Of a DNA stretch of 64,000 nucleotides, positions 43,936 to 54,317 are shown in pieces. Under the pieces are notes generated by a model, which saw only the letters and a list, made by a program, of their open reading frames with translations, was not told where the DNA came from and did no database searches. The stretch is from positions 1,674,001 to 1,738,000 of the forward strand of contig NZ_CP075171.1 of the NCBI RefSeq assembly GCF_021379005.1. Reading direction: 5' to 3'. This stretch comes from Leptodesmis sichuanensis A121 (lineage in GTDB: Bacteria > Cyanobacteriota > Cyanobacteriia > Leptolyngbyales > Leptolyngbyaceae). The translations under genes and the position numbers were made by a program. Each line of letters opens with the position of its first letter. Within the stretch, counting starts at the first letter, position 1.

Positions 43936-44694
43936 ATGGCAGTACGGGAGCAGGCTCCAGCGGATGGATTAAACCAGTTTTCCGTGTTGGGGGTTCCGGT
44001 GCATCTGGCTGAGAACTATTCCAGTTGGTTGTTGTCCCGCGCTGAGCAAAAACAGGGCTGTCACGTCGTTACCTTGAATGCGGAAATGACGATGCAGGCG
44101 GAACAGGATCCGCGCCTTGCTCAGGTGATTCATCAGGCAGAACTGGTAATTCCTGACGGTGCTGGAATTGTGTTTTACCTCAAGCTCTACGGCAAACACA
44201 TTGAACGACGACCAGGAATTGAGTTGGCTGAATCCCTCCTGCAAGCCTTTGGTCAGTCTCCTGCTCTGGGGTCGGTGTTTTTCTTTGGGGGAGCACCAGG
44301 AATCGCGGAACAGGCGGCGGCTATCTGGAAAGCGCGATCGCCCCAACTGACGATCGCAGGTATCCAACATGGCTATCTCACTCCTGATGACCAACCCCAG
44401 TTTGAGCAAAAGCTTAAGGATCTGCAGCCCGCCCTCATCCTGGTCGGATTGGGGGTACCCCGCCAGGAATTCTGGATTGCCGAGCATCGCCACCTTTGCC
44501 CACAAGCGATCTGGATTGGGGTTGGGGGCAGTTTTGATATCTGGGCTGGTACCAAAGTTCGTGCCCCAGAGTTTTTTCGTAAGAACCATTTGGAATGGTT
44601 GTATCGCCTCTACCAGGAACCCTGGCGTTGGCGACGGATGCTGGCTTTACCCAGGTTTGCGATCAAATCGGTTCTCTATCGGTTACGGGTTTAA
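43936..44694 (+). CDS. WecG/TagA/CpsF family glycosyltransferase
   Basis: About 252 residues from ATG 43936, which has AAGGAGG directly upstream; the frame is open from 43834 without a better start. GT26 family: VVTLNAEMTMQAEQDP, IPDGAGIVFYLKLYG, FFFGGAPGIAEQAA, LVGLGVPRQEFWI and WIGVGGSFDIWAG are the conserved blocks. TDGxG-type Asp (here PDGAG) is the proposed catalytic base. Members add N-acetylmannosamine or similar sugars to lipid-linked carriers for surface polymers. Donor unknown. Not in an evident polysaccharide operon. Confidence 0.9.
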   Translation: MAVREQAPADGLNQFSVLGVPVHLAENYSSWLLSRAEQKQGCHVVTLNAEMTMQAEQDPRLAQVIHQAELVIPDGAGIVFYLKLYGKHIERRPGIELAESLLQAFGQSPALGSVFFFGGAPGIAEQAAAIWKARSPQLTIAGIQHGYLTPDDQPQFEQKLKDLQPALILVGLGVPRQEFWIAEHRHLCPQAIWIGVGGSFDIWAGTKVRAPEFFRKNHLEWLYRLYQEPWRWRRMLALPRFAIKSVLYRLRV

Positions 44695-44710
44695 TTGCCG
44701 ATGGACATTA

Positions 44711-45085
44711 CTAAACCTCTTTACCCGAGGCATCGCGTTTCTTATGTGATTGAATCTGTGGAGTGAGTTCATCAATTTTGGCTTGAAGAGTAGCGGCAAA
44801 AGGAGCTGGGATCCCTTCTTGTAAGAGAACAAAACTACCATTTAAGCCAGAGAAAGTTGTCGAAACACCAACAACTGCTTTGGATTTGATTTCACCGGCA
44901 TAGGTCACTTTGCTGTTGTCAAAATTGAGGATGAAGCCTCCATCAATAACAACGTAACTCCCTTTGTAGCCCTCTGATGAAGACCAGGTGCCATTGGCAT
45001 TCAAGGTTAATTTAGCTCTACTGTAACTGCCATCAGAGTTCCAATCATATAACCAGGCCCAATTTCCAACTGGTGAAATAGCCAT
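44711..45085 (-). CDS. Small beta-rich protein of unknown function (124 aa)
   Basis: Real gene by its strong AAGGAGG a few bases before ATG 45085. The first ~95 residues alternate short hydrophobic and polar segments (GNWAWLYDWNSDGS, AKLTLNANGTW, GGFILNFDNSKV) as in a small beta-barrel or jelly-roll; the tail is a charged helix (AATLQAKIDELTPQIQSHKKRD). No signal peptide. I do not recognise the family. Lone gene converging on wecG with a 16-bp gap. Confidence 0.7.
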   Translation of the reverse strand: MAISPVGNWAWLYDWNSDGSYSRAKLTLNANGTWSSSEGYKGSYVVIDGGFILNFDNSKVTYAGEIKSKAVVGVSTTFSGLNGSFVLLQEGIPAPFAATLQAKIDELTPQIQSHKKRDASGKEV

Positions 45086-45316
45086 TGTTGCCTCCTTATG
45101 TAGTGTTTTTTATGATTGAAAGCTTTTGTCCATATTTTCTGTAAAACAAACTTTGAACACAATACGATGATCTGCGTATAGTCCTACAACTTTCAATCCA
45201 CACCATAGAGAACAAATTCATACCATTCCTGGTTCATGCGCTTCCTTGCTAGTCACGACCGCACGAATTGCTTAAAAGCAGTACAGTAGAAAGGGTATTC
45301 GTTACAGATTGTGGCA

Positions 45317-45934
45317 ATGAGTTCAGCAACACCGTCCCAATCTCCGTCCAGACTACGATCGCTGCAATCCCTACCCGCTAAAATCTTTCATTGGGTCAAT
45401 GTCGTCAGTCTCACAATTATGCTGATGAGTGGACTGCAAATTTACAATGCCAATCCCGTCTTTGGGGGACGCGAAGGCTGGCACTTTCCGCCCTTTTTGC
45501 TCTTAGGGGGATGGTTGGCCGGAGGGCGGCACTGGCATTTTGCCGCAATGGGCATCTTCTCCCTGAATCTGCTCTGGTACGGCCTTTATATTCTGGCTAC
45601 CCGTCGCTGGCGACATCGCTTTGTCGGCAGTAATGACCTGAGAGCCTTGCAAATCGGCAAGAATCCCAAGCGCAAGATTTACGCATGGCACCGGATTGTT
45701 TACACCGCTATCATCCCGATCCTGTTGCTGGCCATCTTTACAGGTATCGGTATGTACAAACCGGCCCAATTTCCCTGGATTGTAGACTGCTTCGGCGACT
45801 GGTTTGCTCTGCGAGTCGTCCACTTTGCCACCGTCCCGATGGTGTTCCTGTTTGCGATCGTCCATTCCCTCCTGGCCCTGAAAGCTGGTGGCGAACGGCT
45901 GGTGAATTCAATGTTCTGGGATGAAATGCTGTGA
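45317..45934 (+). CDS. Di-haem cytochrome b-type membrane subunit
   Basis: About 205 residues (ATG 45317; GTG 45311 is an alternative). Membrane protein of the bacterial cytochrome b561 / Ni-Fe-hydrogenase cytochrome b group. Four hydrophobic helices carry His in the expected places: KIFHWVNVVSLTIMLMSG, GGRHWHFAAMGIF, YAWHRIVYTAIIPILL and VVHFATVPMVFLFAIVHSLLAL, probably binding two b haems. Its stop overlaps the start region of the molybdopterin oxidoreductase gene, so it is very likely the membrane electron-transfer partner of that enzyme. Confidence 0.85.
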   Translation: MSSATPSQSPSRLRSLQSLPAKIFHWVNVVSLTIMLMSGLQIYNANPVFGGREGWHFPPFLLLGGWLAGGRHWHFAAMGIFSLNLLWYGLYILATRRWRHRFVGSNDLRALQIGKNPKRKIYAWHRIVYTAIIPILLLAIFTGIGMYKPAQFPWIVDCFGDWFALRVVHFATVPMVFLFAIVHSLLALKAGGERLVNSMFWDEML

Positions 45935-45942
45935 GGTTCTCC

Positions 45943-46665
45943 ATGTCTCTTCCCCCCAATTCTGCCAATCCCCTTTCTCGGCGTAATCTTCTGCGGCTGG
46001 CGGGTTATTCTGCAGGGGGTATGTTGCTGACGGGGGCATCCTTGACGTTACTGGAAAATTTGGCAGGTCGAGCGACGGAGCCATTAAATCAGAAGTTAGA
46101 GGAACTGCTGTTTCAGTCGCAAACGCCTGTGCCGGAATTTCCCGTGAGTGCGATCGAGCCGGAAAAGCTGATTGTTAATACTTACGGCTTTACGCCTGAA
46201 ATTGATCTCACCTCATTTCGATTAACAGTTGATGGTGAAGTTGGCAATCCTTTAGCACTTGATCTGGTAACCGTTCAGCGAATGCCAAGAAAGTCGATGG
46301 TGATTCGCCATGTCTGTGTGGAAGGCTGGGCGGCGATCGTTCAATGGGCGGGAGTGCCATTGCGAGATCTGATTCAACTGGCGCAACCGAAACCGGGCGT
46401 GCGGTATGCTTACTTCTTTTCTGCAGATGGCTATTATGAAAGCTGGGATTTAGCGTCCTGTTTGCACCCTCAGACAGTGCTGGCCTATGAAAAAAATGGT
46501 GCGCCCCTGCCGATCGAGAATGGTGCTCCATTACGGCTGGCCTCTCCCATTAAGCTGGGCTACAAGCTGAGTAAATGGGTGACGCGAGTGACCCTGGTGA
46601 GCCAGTTGCGATCGCGCCGGGGCTACTGGGAAGACCAGAGCTATGAATGGTTTGCCGGACTGTAA
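45943..46665 (+). CDS. Molybdopterin-dependent oxidoreductase (sulfite-oxidase fold, exported)
   Basis: About 240 residues. A twin-arginine signal (SRRNLLRLAGYSAGGMLL) predicts folded export. RHVCVEGWAAIVQWAGVPL contains the Cys that ligates molybdenum and the surrounding pterin-binding motif of the sulfite oxidase / YedY (MsrP) family; GYYESWDL and LASPIKLGYKLSKWV follow. I favour ATG 45943 with GAGG seven bases upstream; GTG 45931 overlaps the cytochrome b stop. With the cytochrome b it forms a two-gene periplasmic oxidoreductase, comparable in layout to MsrPQ or thiosulfate/sulfite systems. Substrate not known. Confidence 0.87.
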   Translation: MSLPPNSANPLSRRNLLRLAGYSAGGMLLTGASLTLLENLAGRATEPLNQKLEELLFQSQTPVPEFPVSAIEPEKLIVNTYGFTPEIDLTSFRLTVDGEVGNPLALDLVTVQRMPRKSMVIRHVCVEGWAAIVQWAGVPLRDLIQLAQPKPGVRYAYFFSADGYYESWDLASCLHPQTVLAYEKNGAPLPIENGAPLRLASPIKLGYKLSKWVTRVTLVSQLRSRRGYWEDQSYEWFAGL

Positions 46666-46677
46666 TTGCAGATGGAG

Positions 46678-47289
46678 TTACGGTTGGGGGCTTAAAACCA
46701 GATCCCACTCTTTAGCTTTAGGTTTCCACACCGGAGCAGAGGTTGCTCCTACCACATACGGCCCCCAGTACTGTCGAGAACCATCCTGGGCAAAGGCAAC
46801 CAGAATATCACCGGGCTTCAACTTGAGATTGCGTTTAGGTAAAGATACAACCAGGCCCTTTTCACTGCCTTCCCCTGGATCAAAGTCCCAATGGGCAGGA
46901 GGTTCATAGAGTGCCTGTGCCTCCGCACCCGTGCCACTTTTGCCCGTTTTTTTAATCAATAAAGCCACTCGGATCACCTGTTCAGTTTGATTACTGATCC
47001 GTAGCAATCCCTGCTGCCCCACTATCGTCGTTGATTGAACCGAAGCAGCCCTATCCTGAGCGATCGCAGGCGCAGTCGAAGCCAGGGGCGCAGATGGCTT
47101 GGCCGGTAGGTGCTTACCCTCCAATTCTGAAGTAGCTACTGTTGGTGCAGTCGCTTCTGGTTTCATTCTTTCCTGGCCTAAATGACTGATACCCAATCCA
47201 GTTCCAGCCATCGCAATGGCTACCAATACTCCCCAGCCCACTACAAACCGTCCTCCAAGTTTCCGTTCCTTTAGCGATCGTCCTCTCAT
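46678..47289 (-). CDS. Membrane-anchored protein of unknown function
   Basis: About 203 residues from ATG 47289 (the frame is open to 47364). One N-terminal hydrophobic helix (FVVGWGVLVAIAMAGTGLGIS) after a basic stretch suggests a signal anchor; a ~70-residue Ala/Pro/Thr linker follows, then a ~110-residue domain of beta-prone segments (LLRISNQTEQVIRVALLI, LKLKPGDILVAFAQDGS, YWGPYVVG). Not recognised. It converges on the molybdopterin gene with a 12-bp gap. Confidence 0.7.
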   Translation of the reverse strand: MRGRSLKERKLGGRFVVGWGVLVAIAMAGTGLGISHLGQERMKPEATAPTVATSELEGKHLPAKPSAPLASTAPAIAQDRAASVQSTTIVGQQGLLRISNQTEQVIRVALLIKKTGKSGTGAEAQALYEPPAHWDFDPGEGSEKGLVVSLPKRNLKLKPGDILVAFAQDGSRQYWGPYVVGATSAPVWKPKAKEWDLVLSPQP

Positions 47290-47434
47290 GGCGTTACCTG
47301 CCAACCCTGTACTACAGTAATAGCAACTTTCTACCTTTTGCAGCGCTGATTGATCGATCCCCAAATGATTTGTAATGGTTTATTAGGATTTAGCGATCCC
47401 TAATCTCCAGTCCCCCATCTCCAACCCCTAACCT

Positions 47435-47767
47435 ATGCAAAACACCCGCCTGAGTACCCTCTTTGATACCATCGCAGACCGTTTAGGAGGTTGGCTCCGC
47501 AATCCCTGGCGACGGCTTTCAGTACTGATTATTAGCCTGCTGTTTGGCAACTTTCTGGGCACTGCGGTTTCCACCGTCTCCGGTCAGCAAGCCGATCTGG
47601 ATATTCTGGTGGCTGCGATTCTGGTAGCACTGACTGAGTTAATCAACCGCTTTGCTTATGGTGGTCGTCCCGAAACCCGACGATCGCTCCCCGTCCAACT
47701 GCTGAACGGCTTAAAATTGGGACTGACTTACAGTCTGTTTGTCGAAGCCTTTAAATTGGGATCATGA
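47435..47767 (+). CDS. ycf20: Ycf20 / DUF565 membrane protein
   Basis: 110 residues. RLGGWLRNPWRRLSVLIISLLFGNFLG, DILVAAILVALTELINRFAYG and LKLGLTYSLFVEAFKLGS are the three conserved blocks of the Ycf20 (DUF565) family of cyanobacteria and plastids. Plant and algal members affect non-photochemical quenching; the cyanobacterial role is not settled. Two membrane segments. The gene ends a few bases before a heptamer repeat tract. Confidence 0.9.
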   Translation: MQNTRLSTLFDTIADRLGGWLRNPWRRLSVLIISLLFGNFLGTAVSTVSGQQADLDILVAAILVALTELINRFAYGGRPETRRSLPVQLLNGLKLGLTYSLFVEAFKLGS

Positions 47768-47776
47768 GTCGAAGTT

Positions 47777-47879
47777 ATGAATTATGAATTATGAGTTATG
47801 AATTAAGTCCACTTCTCCTTATTAACCCATCTCCTGCCCCACTGAAAACTCAAAACTCAGAACTTAAAACTCTCAACTC
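47777..47879. repeat. Two heptanucleotide tandem repeat tracts upstream of the aminopeptidase gene
   Basis: Four units ATGAATT, ATGAATT, ATGAGTT, ATGAATT at 47777-47804, then AAAACTC, AAAACTC, AGAACTT, AAAACTC, TCAACTC at 47845-47879. Seven-base tandem repeats of this kind are a known feature of filamentous cyanobacterial genomes. Confidence 0.85.
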
Positions 47880-47897
47880 TTAAACTCCCCACGCCCT

Positions 47898-49781
47898 ATG
47901 CAACTCCTACAATCCCAAACCCCATCCACCGACGTATCTGCTAAACTGGCGGCTCTACGATCGCTCCTCGTTGCCCAAAACGTCGATGCCTACCTGATTC
48001 CTTCAGCGGATGAGCATTTGAATGAATATTTGCCAGAAGCGAAACAACGTCGCAAGTGGATCAGCGGCTTTACCGGATCCGCAGGAGACTTTCTGGTGGG
48101 GCAGGAGCAATCCTGGTTGTTTGCCGATTCCCGGTATTACGAACAGGCAGAACTGGAAACGGATGCATCCCTGATTCAAGTCTCAAAGGTTGGTTTGGAC
48201 GATCATAAAACTCTGGAAGAGACGTTAGAAGCACTGGGACGAGAGGCCGTTGCAGCCGGAAAAACCTTGCGATTGGGGTATGATCCCTTCACCCTGTCGA
48301 TTCACCAATTTCGCGAGTTGCAAAAGCGGCTAGAGCCGTGTGGAGTGGTGCTGGTTGCCATTGCCGACAACCTGGTTGATCAGGTGCGGGAACAACAGCC
48401 CTGGGCCGATGCTGAACCAGCAGCGGACTATGCCAGTTCTAAGCTGTTTTATTTGTCGGAAACTTTCACAGGAGAATCGGTTGAAGAGAAACTGGAGCGT
48501 TTGCGGGAAAAGTTAAAGAATTCTGGTACGGACATTCTGCCGATTACCAAACTGGATCAAATTGCCTGGTTATTCAATCTGCGGGGTTGGGATGTTCCCT
48601 ATAATCCGGTATTCATTGCATACGCGATCGTCACTGCCAAAAAAGCATTTCTGTTCACCAATCTGAACCGAATCGCTATCAACATCCATCAGGCATTGGA
48701 GCCTTATGTCACCCTGTTGCCCTATGCCCAATATGCAGGCACCCTCAAATCCTTGCTAACGCCTTCCAGTTGGGTACTGATTGACCCCAAACGCACCACA
48801 ATGGGCACGTACCAGTTGCTCAAAAGCAGTGCGGGCAGGCTGCTGTGCAAGATTTCGGAGACGGCAAACCCGATCGAGGGCATGAAGGCTCGCAAGAATG
48901 CCACCGAAATTGAGCAGATGCAGCAGGCCAATTTGCAAGCCAGCCGTGCCAAGACTCGTACCATTTATTGGATCATGCAGCAACTGGCCGCCGGTCAGTC
49001 TCTTACGGAGGCAGAGGTCGCTGCCACAGTAGAACGCAATTACGCGGAAGAAGCTGACTTTCAGGGGTTGAGCTTTAACACGATCGCCGGATCGGGCGCG
49101 AATAGCTCGATCGTGCATTACGGCACCCCCAATCCAGAGAAAGTATTGCAACCGGGGGAATTTTTGCTGCTGGATTCCGGTGCCCAGTATGCTTCGGGCA
49201 CGACGGATGACACGCGCACGATCGTCATTGGCGATCCCACTCCGGAACAAATTGAACGTTACACAGAAGTGTTGAAAGCCCACATCAACTGCGCCATGCA
49301 AAAGTTCCCGAAAGGCACCACAGGCGCACAACTAGATGGCATCACGCGATCGACCCTCTGGTACGCTGGATTAGACTACGGTCATGGTACGGGACATGGG
49401 GTAGGAGCCTTTTTGAATGTTCATGAAGGGCCAAACGGTATTAGTAAGCGAGTCAGCGAACCATTAGAACCGGGTATGGTCACCAGTATTGAACCGGGCT
49501 ATTACAAACCGGGCTGGGGTGGCATCCGGATTGAAAATCTGTATGTCGTCAAAGAACTCCCCAAAGCTGACAATTCATCAGACAATGAAGATGCACTCAC
49601 CTGGTACGGCTTCGAGTCTCTCACCTACATTCCTTTTGATCAACGATTGATTGATTGCGATCGTCTCGATGCCCGTCAGCGTCAATGGTTAGAGGCTTAC
49701 TATCAAACCGTTCTCGACAAACTCACCCCCTTACTGAACGCTGCTGAAGCTGCATGGCTACATCAGATCTGTAGCCTTTAA
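47898..49781 (+). CDS. Xaa-Pro aminopeptidase (M24B, long form)
   Basis: Removes the N-terminal residue from peptides with Pro in position 2. 627 residues, the long APP1-type form with two creatinase-like N-terminal domains (first begins LAALRSLLVAQNVDAYLIPSADEHLNEY) before the pita-bread catalytic domain. Metal ligands are visible: Asp in LLLDSGAQY, Asp in GTTDDTRT, His in GHGTGHGVGAFL, Glu in SIEPGYY and Glu in GGIRIENLYVV. Two-Mn site complete. No signal peptide, so cytosolic. Tandem heptamer repeats precede it. Confidence 0.93.
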   Translation: MQLLQSQTPSTDVSAKLAALRSLLVAQNVDAYLIPSADEHLNEYLPEAKQRRKWISGFTGSAGDFLVGQEQSWLFADSRYYEQAELETDASLIQVSKVGLDDHKTLEETLEALGREAVAAGKTLRLGYDPFTLSIHQFRELQKRLEPCGVVLVAIADNLVDQVREQQPWADAEPAADYASSKLFYLSETFTGESVEEKLERLREKLKNSGTDILPITKLDQIAWLFNLRGWDVPYNPVFIAYAIVTAKKAFLFTNLNRIAINIHQALEPYVTLLPYAQYAGTLKSLLTPSSWVLIDPKRTTMGTYQLLKSSAGRLLCKISETANPIEGMKARKNATEIEQMQQANLQASRAKTRTIYWIMQQLAAGQSLTEAEVAATVERNYAEEADFQGLSFNTIAGSGANSSIVHYGTPNPEKVLQPGEFLLLDSGAQYASGTTDDTRTIVIGDPTPEQIERYTEVLKAHINCAMQKFPKGTTGAQLDGITRSTLWYAGLDYGHGTGHGVGAFLNVHEGPNGISKRVSEPLEPGMVTSIEPGYYKPGWGGIRIENLYVVKELPKADNSSDNEDALTWYGFESLTYIPFDQRLIDCDRLDARQRQWLEAYYQTVLDKLTPLLNAAEAAWLHQICSL

Positions 49782-49831
49782 TCCCTGCTGCCAGGGTTTG
49801 ATCCTCTTACCATGCTCTCTCAGGAGGAATT

Positions 49832-50290
49832 ATGGCTAAACTAATAACGCCGAATCTTCATGGACATCAAATGGGCCAAGTGATTGTTACTTTGACGGTG
49901 ACAAACCGAATTGATCAGGTGATGGCAGAACGAGGTTTTATTCCGGCTGCAGAAGTACGTTCTTGTACGTTAGATAATGTTCTAGTGGATACGGGAGCCA
50001 CCTTACTCTGTTTGCCTTCTACCGTGATTCAACAGTTAGGGTTAGTGCAGGGTGCGATCGCTAACGTAGAAACAACTGCTGGAGTTCAGCAAGGACGAAT
50101 TTTTCGGGATGTTGAATTGCAAATTGGCGATCGACAAGGAACATTTGATTGCTTGGAACTAACCGAAGTTCCTTATGCGCTATTAGGAGTGACTCCACTG
50201 GAAGTCCTGGGTTTAGAACCTGATTTGCAGAACCGTTGTTTACGAGTGTTGCCCATGAACTCAGAACAAACCTATTTAAGTGTTCTATGA
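49832..50290 (+). CDS. Retropepsin-like aspartic protease-fold protein
   Basis: 152 residues. LDNVLVDTGATLLCLP contains the catalytic Asp-Thr-Gly-Ala motif of single-lobed, retroviral-type aspartic proteases, which work as dimers; PYALLGVTPLEVLGL near the C-terminus is the matching hydrophobic-glycine segment. The ATG is preceded by AGGAGG. It follows the Xaa-Pro aminopeptidase by 50 bp on the same strand. Whether it has protease activity is unproven for most bacterial members; no substrate can be named. Confidence 0.82.
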   Translation: MAKLITPNLHGHQMGQVIVTLTVTNRIDQVMAERGFIPAAEVRSCTLDNVLVDTGATLLCLPSTVIQQLGLVQGAIANVETTAGVQQGRIFRDVELQIGDRQGTFDCLELTEVPYALLGVTPLEVLGLEPDLQNRCLRVLPMNSEQTYLSVL

Positions 50291-50327
50291 CTTAAGTAGC
50301 ACTAGGGACGATCGTAGTGTGACAATA

Positions 50328-53300
50328 CTAATCATCCCCAATGAGAACCAGTAAGCTCTGTAAGAGATCTTCCAGGGTGTAGGGTTTAAGTAAAAAAGCA
50401 TTAGCTCCGGCAGCCAAAATTGGTTCTCGGTTAGTAGACAAGCCGCTGATCGCAATGATTTTCACCTGGGGATTGATCTTTTGCAAAATACGAACCGTTG
50501 TAACTCCATCCATATTCGGCATCATCACATCAATCAAGACAACTTTAATTTCATCTTGATATTTTGCGTACAGGGCCGTCGCCTCAATTCCATCACTGGC
50601 AACTAACGTTGTGTATTGATGATGTTCTAGCAGGGATTGATTAGCTCGTTGCACAGCAATGTCATCATCTACAATCAACACCAGTTCTCCATGCCCATCC
50701 AGCAATTCTTCTGACTGTATTGGTTCCTCTGTTGCGCCCTCAATGGCAGGTAAATACACCTTAAACTGACTACCCTGCCCAACTTCACTGGAAACCTGTA
50801 CAAACCCTCCATAATCTTTGACAATGCCCAGAACGGTTGACAGCCCTAAACCGGTTCCTTTACCAGGTTCTTTGGTCGTGAAGAACGGCTCAAAGATACG
50901 ATCGCGCAATTCCGCCGGAACCCCAGTTCCGGTATCAGCAATAGTGATTAAGACATAGTTGCCAACCTGAGCATGTAGATTCATTTGAGCAAAGACGGCA
51001 TCCACAAAGCAATTTTCCACAGACAGCGTCAGCGTACCGCCGTTGGGCATGGCATCACGGGCATTGACGCAGAGATTCATCAACACCTGATAAAGATGAG
51101 TTGGATCTGCAGAAACTAATCCGCAAAACGGGTTTGGAATATTGTCACGCACCGTGATCGTCTTGGGAAAGGTTTGCTGAACAACTTGAATCACTTCCAA
51201 TAATAGAGGCGCAACTTGCAAGGGTACTCGCTTTTCATCTGTACCGCGTGTAAAGGTGAGGATTTGCTTAATCATGTTCGCGCCCCGTTTGGCACTATCC
51301 TCTAAAATCCTGAGCATCTCCTGCGATCGCGCATCCAGATTTAATGGCTTCAGGCGTAACAACTGAGCGATCGCCAGAATCGGTGTCAACACATTGTTGA
51401 GGTCATGGGCAATGCCACTGGCCAGAGTTCCTAAACTCTCCAGGCGTTGAGCTTGATAAAATTGAGCTTCGGTCTGTTTCCTCTCGGTGATGTCGGTGCT
51501 GACGGCAAGGATGGATCGGGGTTGGCCCACCTCATCTCGCACCAGTGTCCAATGAGCATCAACGATGACTTCTTTGCCAGCCTTTGTCATTTTATGGATT
51601 TCACCCCGCCACTCCCCCTGATCGAGCAATGTTTGCACAATTTCCGCTATCTGAGCAGTTGGCTCTTGTAAGAGTTCCCTCGCCTGCTGACCGATCGCCT
51701 CGGCGGCACTCCAGCCATACAACCGCTCGGCCCCCTGGTTCCAATAGAAAATCTGGTGATCTAAATCGCGCACAAAAATTGCATCCGAGGCAATATCCAA
51801 CAGGGCCGCTTGTTCCCGAATTTTTTGTTCTGCCTGTTTGCGATCGGTGATATCTTCGTTAATGCTGACATAGCCAATAATCTCACCTGTAGCAGACTTC
51901 ATGGCCGCCACTCGGGCTGAAATCCAGCGTACTTCTCCTTGGGAAGTCAGCAGTCGAAATTCTGGCAGACACTCGCTCCCTCCCTGAATGAAGGCTTCCC
52001 ATGCAGTGAAGATCATCTGCCGATCCTCCGGGTGAACTGCTTGAAGCCAGCCATTCCCTAAGCAGTCTTCAAAACTGAGTCCCGACATTTCCTGCCAGCG
52101 AACATTGGTATAGAGACAAATTCCATCCGCATTGGTTTGACAGATCCCAATGGGAGCGGCTGAACTGAGGATGCGGAATCGTTCTTCGCTTTCCTCCAAA
52201 ACTGACTGCATTCGTTCCCGTTCTGATAGATCAAGGCGTGTTTGCTGGTAAAGTTCGGACTGTTGAATGGCAATGCCAACCTGGGTAGCTAATTGTTGAA
52301 GCAGATCAATTTCAGCAGCTTGCCATTGCCGGGGTGCTGAGCAATGCTGAACCGCCAGCAAGCCCCAGAGACTCTCTCCTTGCAGAATGGGCACGACCAG
52401 ATTGGCTTTGACCTGAAACTGTTTGAGCAGATCTACATAGCACGAATCCAGATCTTCTCGATCGATATCGTGTAAGATTCCCACTCGCCCTAAACGGTAG
52501 GATTCAACATAGCGATCGCGAAAGCAGGGATCAGCAATGGTAGTAGACAGAATGGATGTCCAATCGGCCCCAACGGATTCCATAATCACATCCCCCTGCC
52601 ATTCCGAGCGCAATCGAAAAATAATCACTCGATCGGTGTTGAGTAATTCTCTAACCCGTTCCACGGTACGAGACAGCACTTTGTTCAGTTCCAGAGACTG
52701 GCGTATGTCATGGGAAATATCTGCAATCAGTTGTTCCCGTAAAATTTGCTGCTGCAGTGCTAACTCGGTTTGCTTGCGATCGGTAATATCAATGGAAGTA
52801 CCGACAATACGATAGATTTCTCCTTGTTCATTACGTACTGGAGAGAGGGTTGTTAATGTCCAGATTGTATGAGTTGCCAACACAACATACTCTTCATAGG
52901 AGATACTGGTGCCTGCCTGTAAACAACGCTCATAGCTCTGCCGGAAAGTTGCTCCAGTAACGGTTCCGAACACTGCTTCTGGGGTCTTACCCTGAATCTC
53001 TTCCTGGCTGACTCCAGCGTACCGTTCAGCATGATGATTAAAGGCAACGTAGCGAAAGTCATGATTTTCAACGACATCAATGACAAACACGGCTTGATCT
53101 GCAGCGTCATAGATACTATTAAGAAATTCTTCTCGCTGGCGCAGTTGGATTTCTGCCTGTTTGCGATCGCTAATGTCTCTCAGAATGGAGAGATGACGAC
53201 CGGGGATAAAGTTGGCGATCGCATTGAATTCAGCATCTCGTGTGGTGCCATCAGGACGATGCAACGTGATTTCCCCCGACATCTGCCCCTGCTGCAAAAA

Positions 53301-54014
53301 CTGTTGCCAGACCTGAGTAACCTCTACTGCCGGATCAAGAAAATTAGCAACACAGGAACAGAGCAGTTCTTCCTTCGATACCCCAAACAATTTGCAGGCC
53401 GCAGGATTCCCGTCTACATACCGCCCCTGATCATCGGCAATGGTGATTGCATCCAGTGCATACTCAAAGAGGGCTTGCCATTGGGTTTCCTGCTGCTGCA
53501 AGGATTGATTGGCGTGGTTCAGTTCTGCTGATCGTTCGACCACCCGTCGTTCCAGTTCATCCCGTGCCTTTTGCAAGTGCCGTCGTTCCTGCTCAATCGT
53601 CCGGTAGGCAGTCTCTAACTCCTGATTCTTCTGGTGTAGTTCAGCCTGGGTCGATCGCCCTCGTCGCAATAACGCCTGCACTCGCGCTACTAACTCCTCA
53701 GCATCAAAGGGTTTCACCACATAGTCATCAGCCCCGGAATTCAGCGCGATCGCTTTTTGCTGTGTCTCTCCCCGTCCGGTTAATAACAAAATAGGATTCT
53801 GAAATCCTCCAGCCCGCAAATATTGACACAAACTAATTCCATCCAGCTTGGGCAGCCCAATATCCAGCAAAATCAGGTCATATTCAAAGGCTTCTGCCAT
53901 CTCCAACCCAGCTTCGCCATCTACGGCCAGATCCACTACGTAGTTATAGCTGACAAACAAGAGTTGTAGGGTCTGGGCGACGGGGCGATCGTCTTCTACA
54001 ATCAGAATTTTCAT
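50328..54014 (-). CDS. Hybrid sensor histidine kinase: REC-PAS-PAS-GAF-PAS-PAS-HisKA-HATPase-REC
   Basis: About 1228 residues from ATG 54014 (frame open to 54038). Order by eye: receiver ([23 protein letters not shown]; ~1-120), coiled coil (~125-185), two PAS domains (~190-420), GAF (~450-610), two PAS (~620-870), HisKA ([18 protein letters not shown], His acceptor), HATPase ([31 protein letters not shown]) and a C-terminal receiver ([23 protein letters not shown]). It lacks membrane helices, so it is a cytoplasmic sensor. Several PAS linkers carry the ISDRKQAE / ITERKQTE repeat. No separate output regulator is nearby. Ligands, and whether GAF binds a bilin, unknown. Confidence 0.92.
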   Translation of the reverse strand: MKILIVEDDRPVAQTLQLLFVSYNYVVDLAVDGEAGLEMAEAFEYDLILLDIGLPKLDGISLCQYLRAGGFQNPILLLTGRGETQQKAIALNSGADDYVVKPFDAEELVARVQALLRRGRSTQAELHQKNQELETAYRTIEQERRHLQKARDELERRVVERSAELNHANQSLQQQETQWQALFEYALDAITIADDQGRYVDGNPAACKLFGVSKEELLCSCVANFLDPAVEVTQVWQQFLQQGQMSGEITLHRPDGTTRDAEFNAIANFIPGRHLSILRDISDRKQAEIQLRQREEFLNSIYDAADQAVFVIDVVENHDFRYVAFNHHAERYAGVSQEEIQGKTPEAVFGTVTGATFRQSYERCLQAGTSISYEEYVVLATHTIWTLTTLSPVRNEQGEIYRIVGTSIDITDRKQTELALQQQILREQLIADISHDIRQSLELNKVLSRTVERVRELLNTDRVIIFRLRSEWQGDVIMESVGADWTSILSTTIADPCFRDRYVESYRLGRVGILHDIDREDLDSCYVDLLKQFQVKANLVVPILQGESLWGLLAVQHCSAPRQWQAAEIDLLQQLATQVGIAIQQSELYQQTRLDLSERERMQSVLEESEERFRILSSAAPIGICQTNADGICLYTNVRWQEMSGLSFEDCLGNGWLQAVHPEDRQMIFTAWEAFIQGGSECLPEFRLLTSQGEVRWISARVAAMKSATGEIIGYVSINEDITDRKQAEQKIREQAALLDIASDAIFVRDLDHQIFYWNQGAERLYGWSAAEAIGQQARELLQEPTAQIAEIVQTLLDQGEWRGEIHKMTKAGKEVIVDAHWTLVRDEVGQPRSILAVSTDITERKQTEAQFYQAQRLESLGTLASGIAHDLNNVLTPILAIAQLLRLKPLNLDARSQEMLRILEDSAKRGANMIKQILTFTRGTDEKRVPLQVAPLLLEVIQVVQQTFPKTITVRDNIPNPFCGLVSADPTHLYQVLMNLCVNARDAMPNGGTLTLSVENCFVDAVFAQMNLHAQVGNYVLITIADTGTGVPAELRDRIFEPFFTTKEPGKGTGLGLSTVLGIVKDYGGFVQVSSEVGQGSQFKVYLPAIEGATEEPIQSEELLDGHGELVLIVDDDIAVQRANQSLLEHHQYTTLVASDGIEATALYAKYQDEIKVVLIDVMMPNMDGVTTVRILQKINPQVKIIAISGLSTNREPILAAGANAFLLKPYTLEDLLQSLLVLIGDD

Positions 54015-54317
54015 AACGGAGGACAAAGCCGGAATCAAGAAGGCATAACGCGATCGTTAATTTGCATAAATAAGGGATTTACAATCAAATCATGTCCCAG
54101 TTGGAGGATGGGTTAGGCGTTAGCTGTAATGCATTGCAGGGATTTTATTTTTGTGCACAGCCCTAAATTAGCCTCTAGTTTAATCACCAAACTGGAACGT
54201 TTTCCCCTTTCCTCACACTTTCCTTACAACTGAAAAGACGATTGCCGTTGGAGGTTAAAGAATTACCCGAGATCTTTATCCTGCAATCTTCCAGGTTCTT
54301 TAACCTCCCAACGCTGA

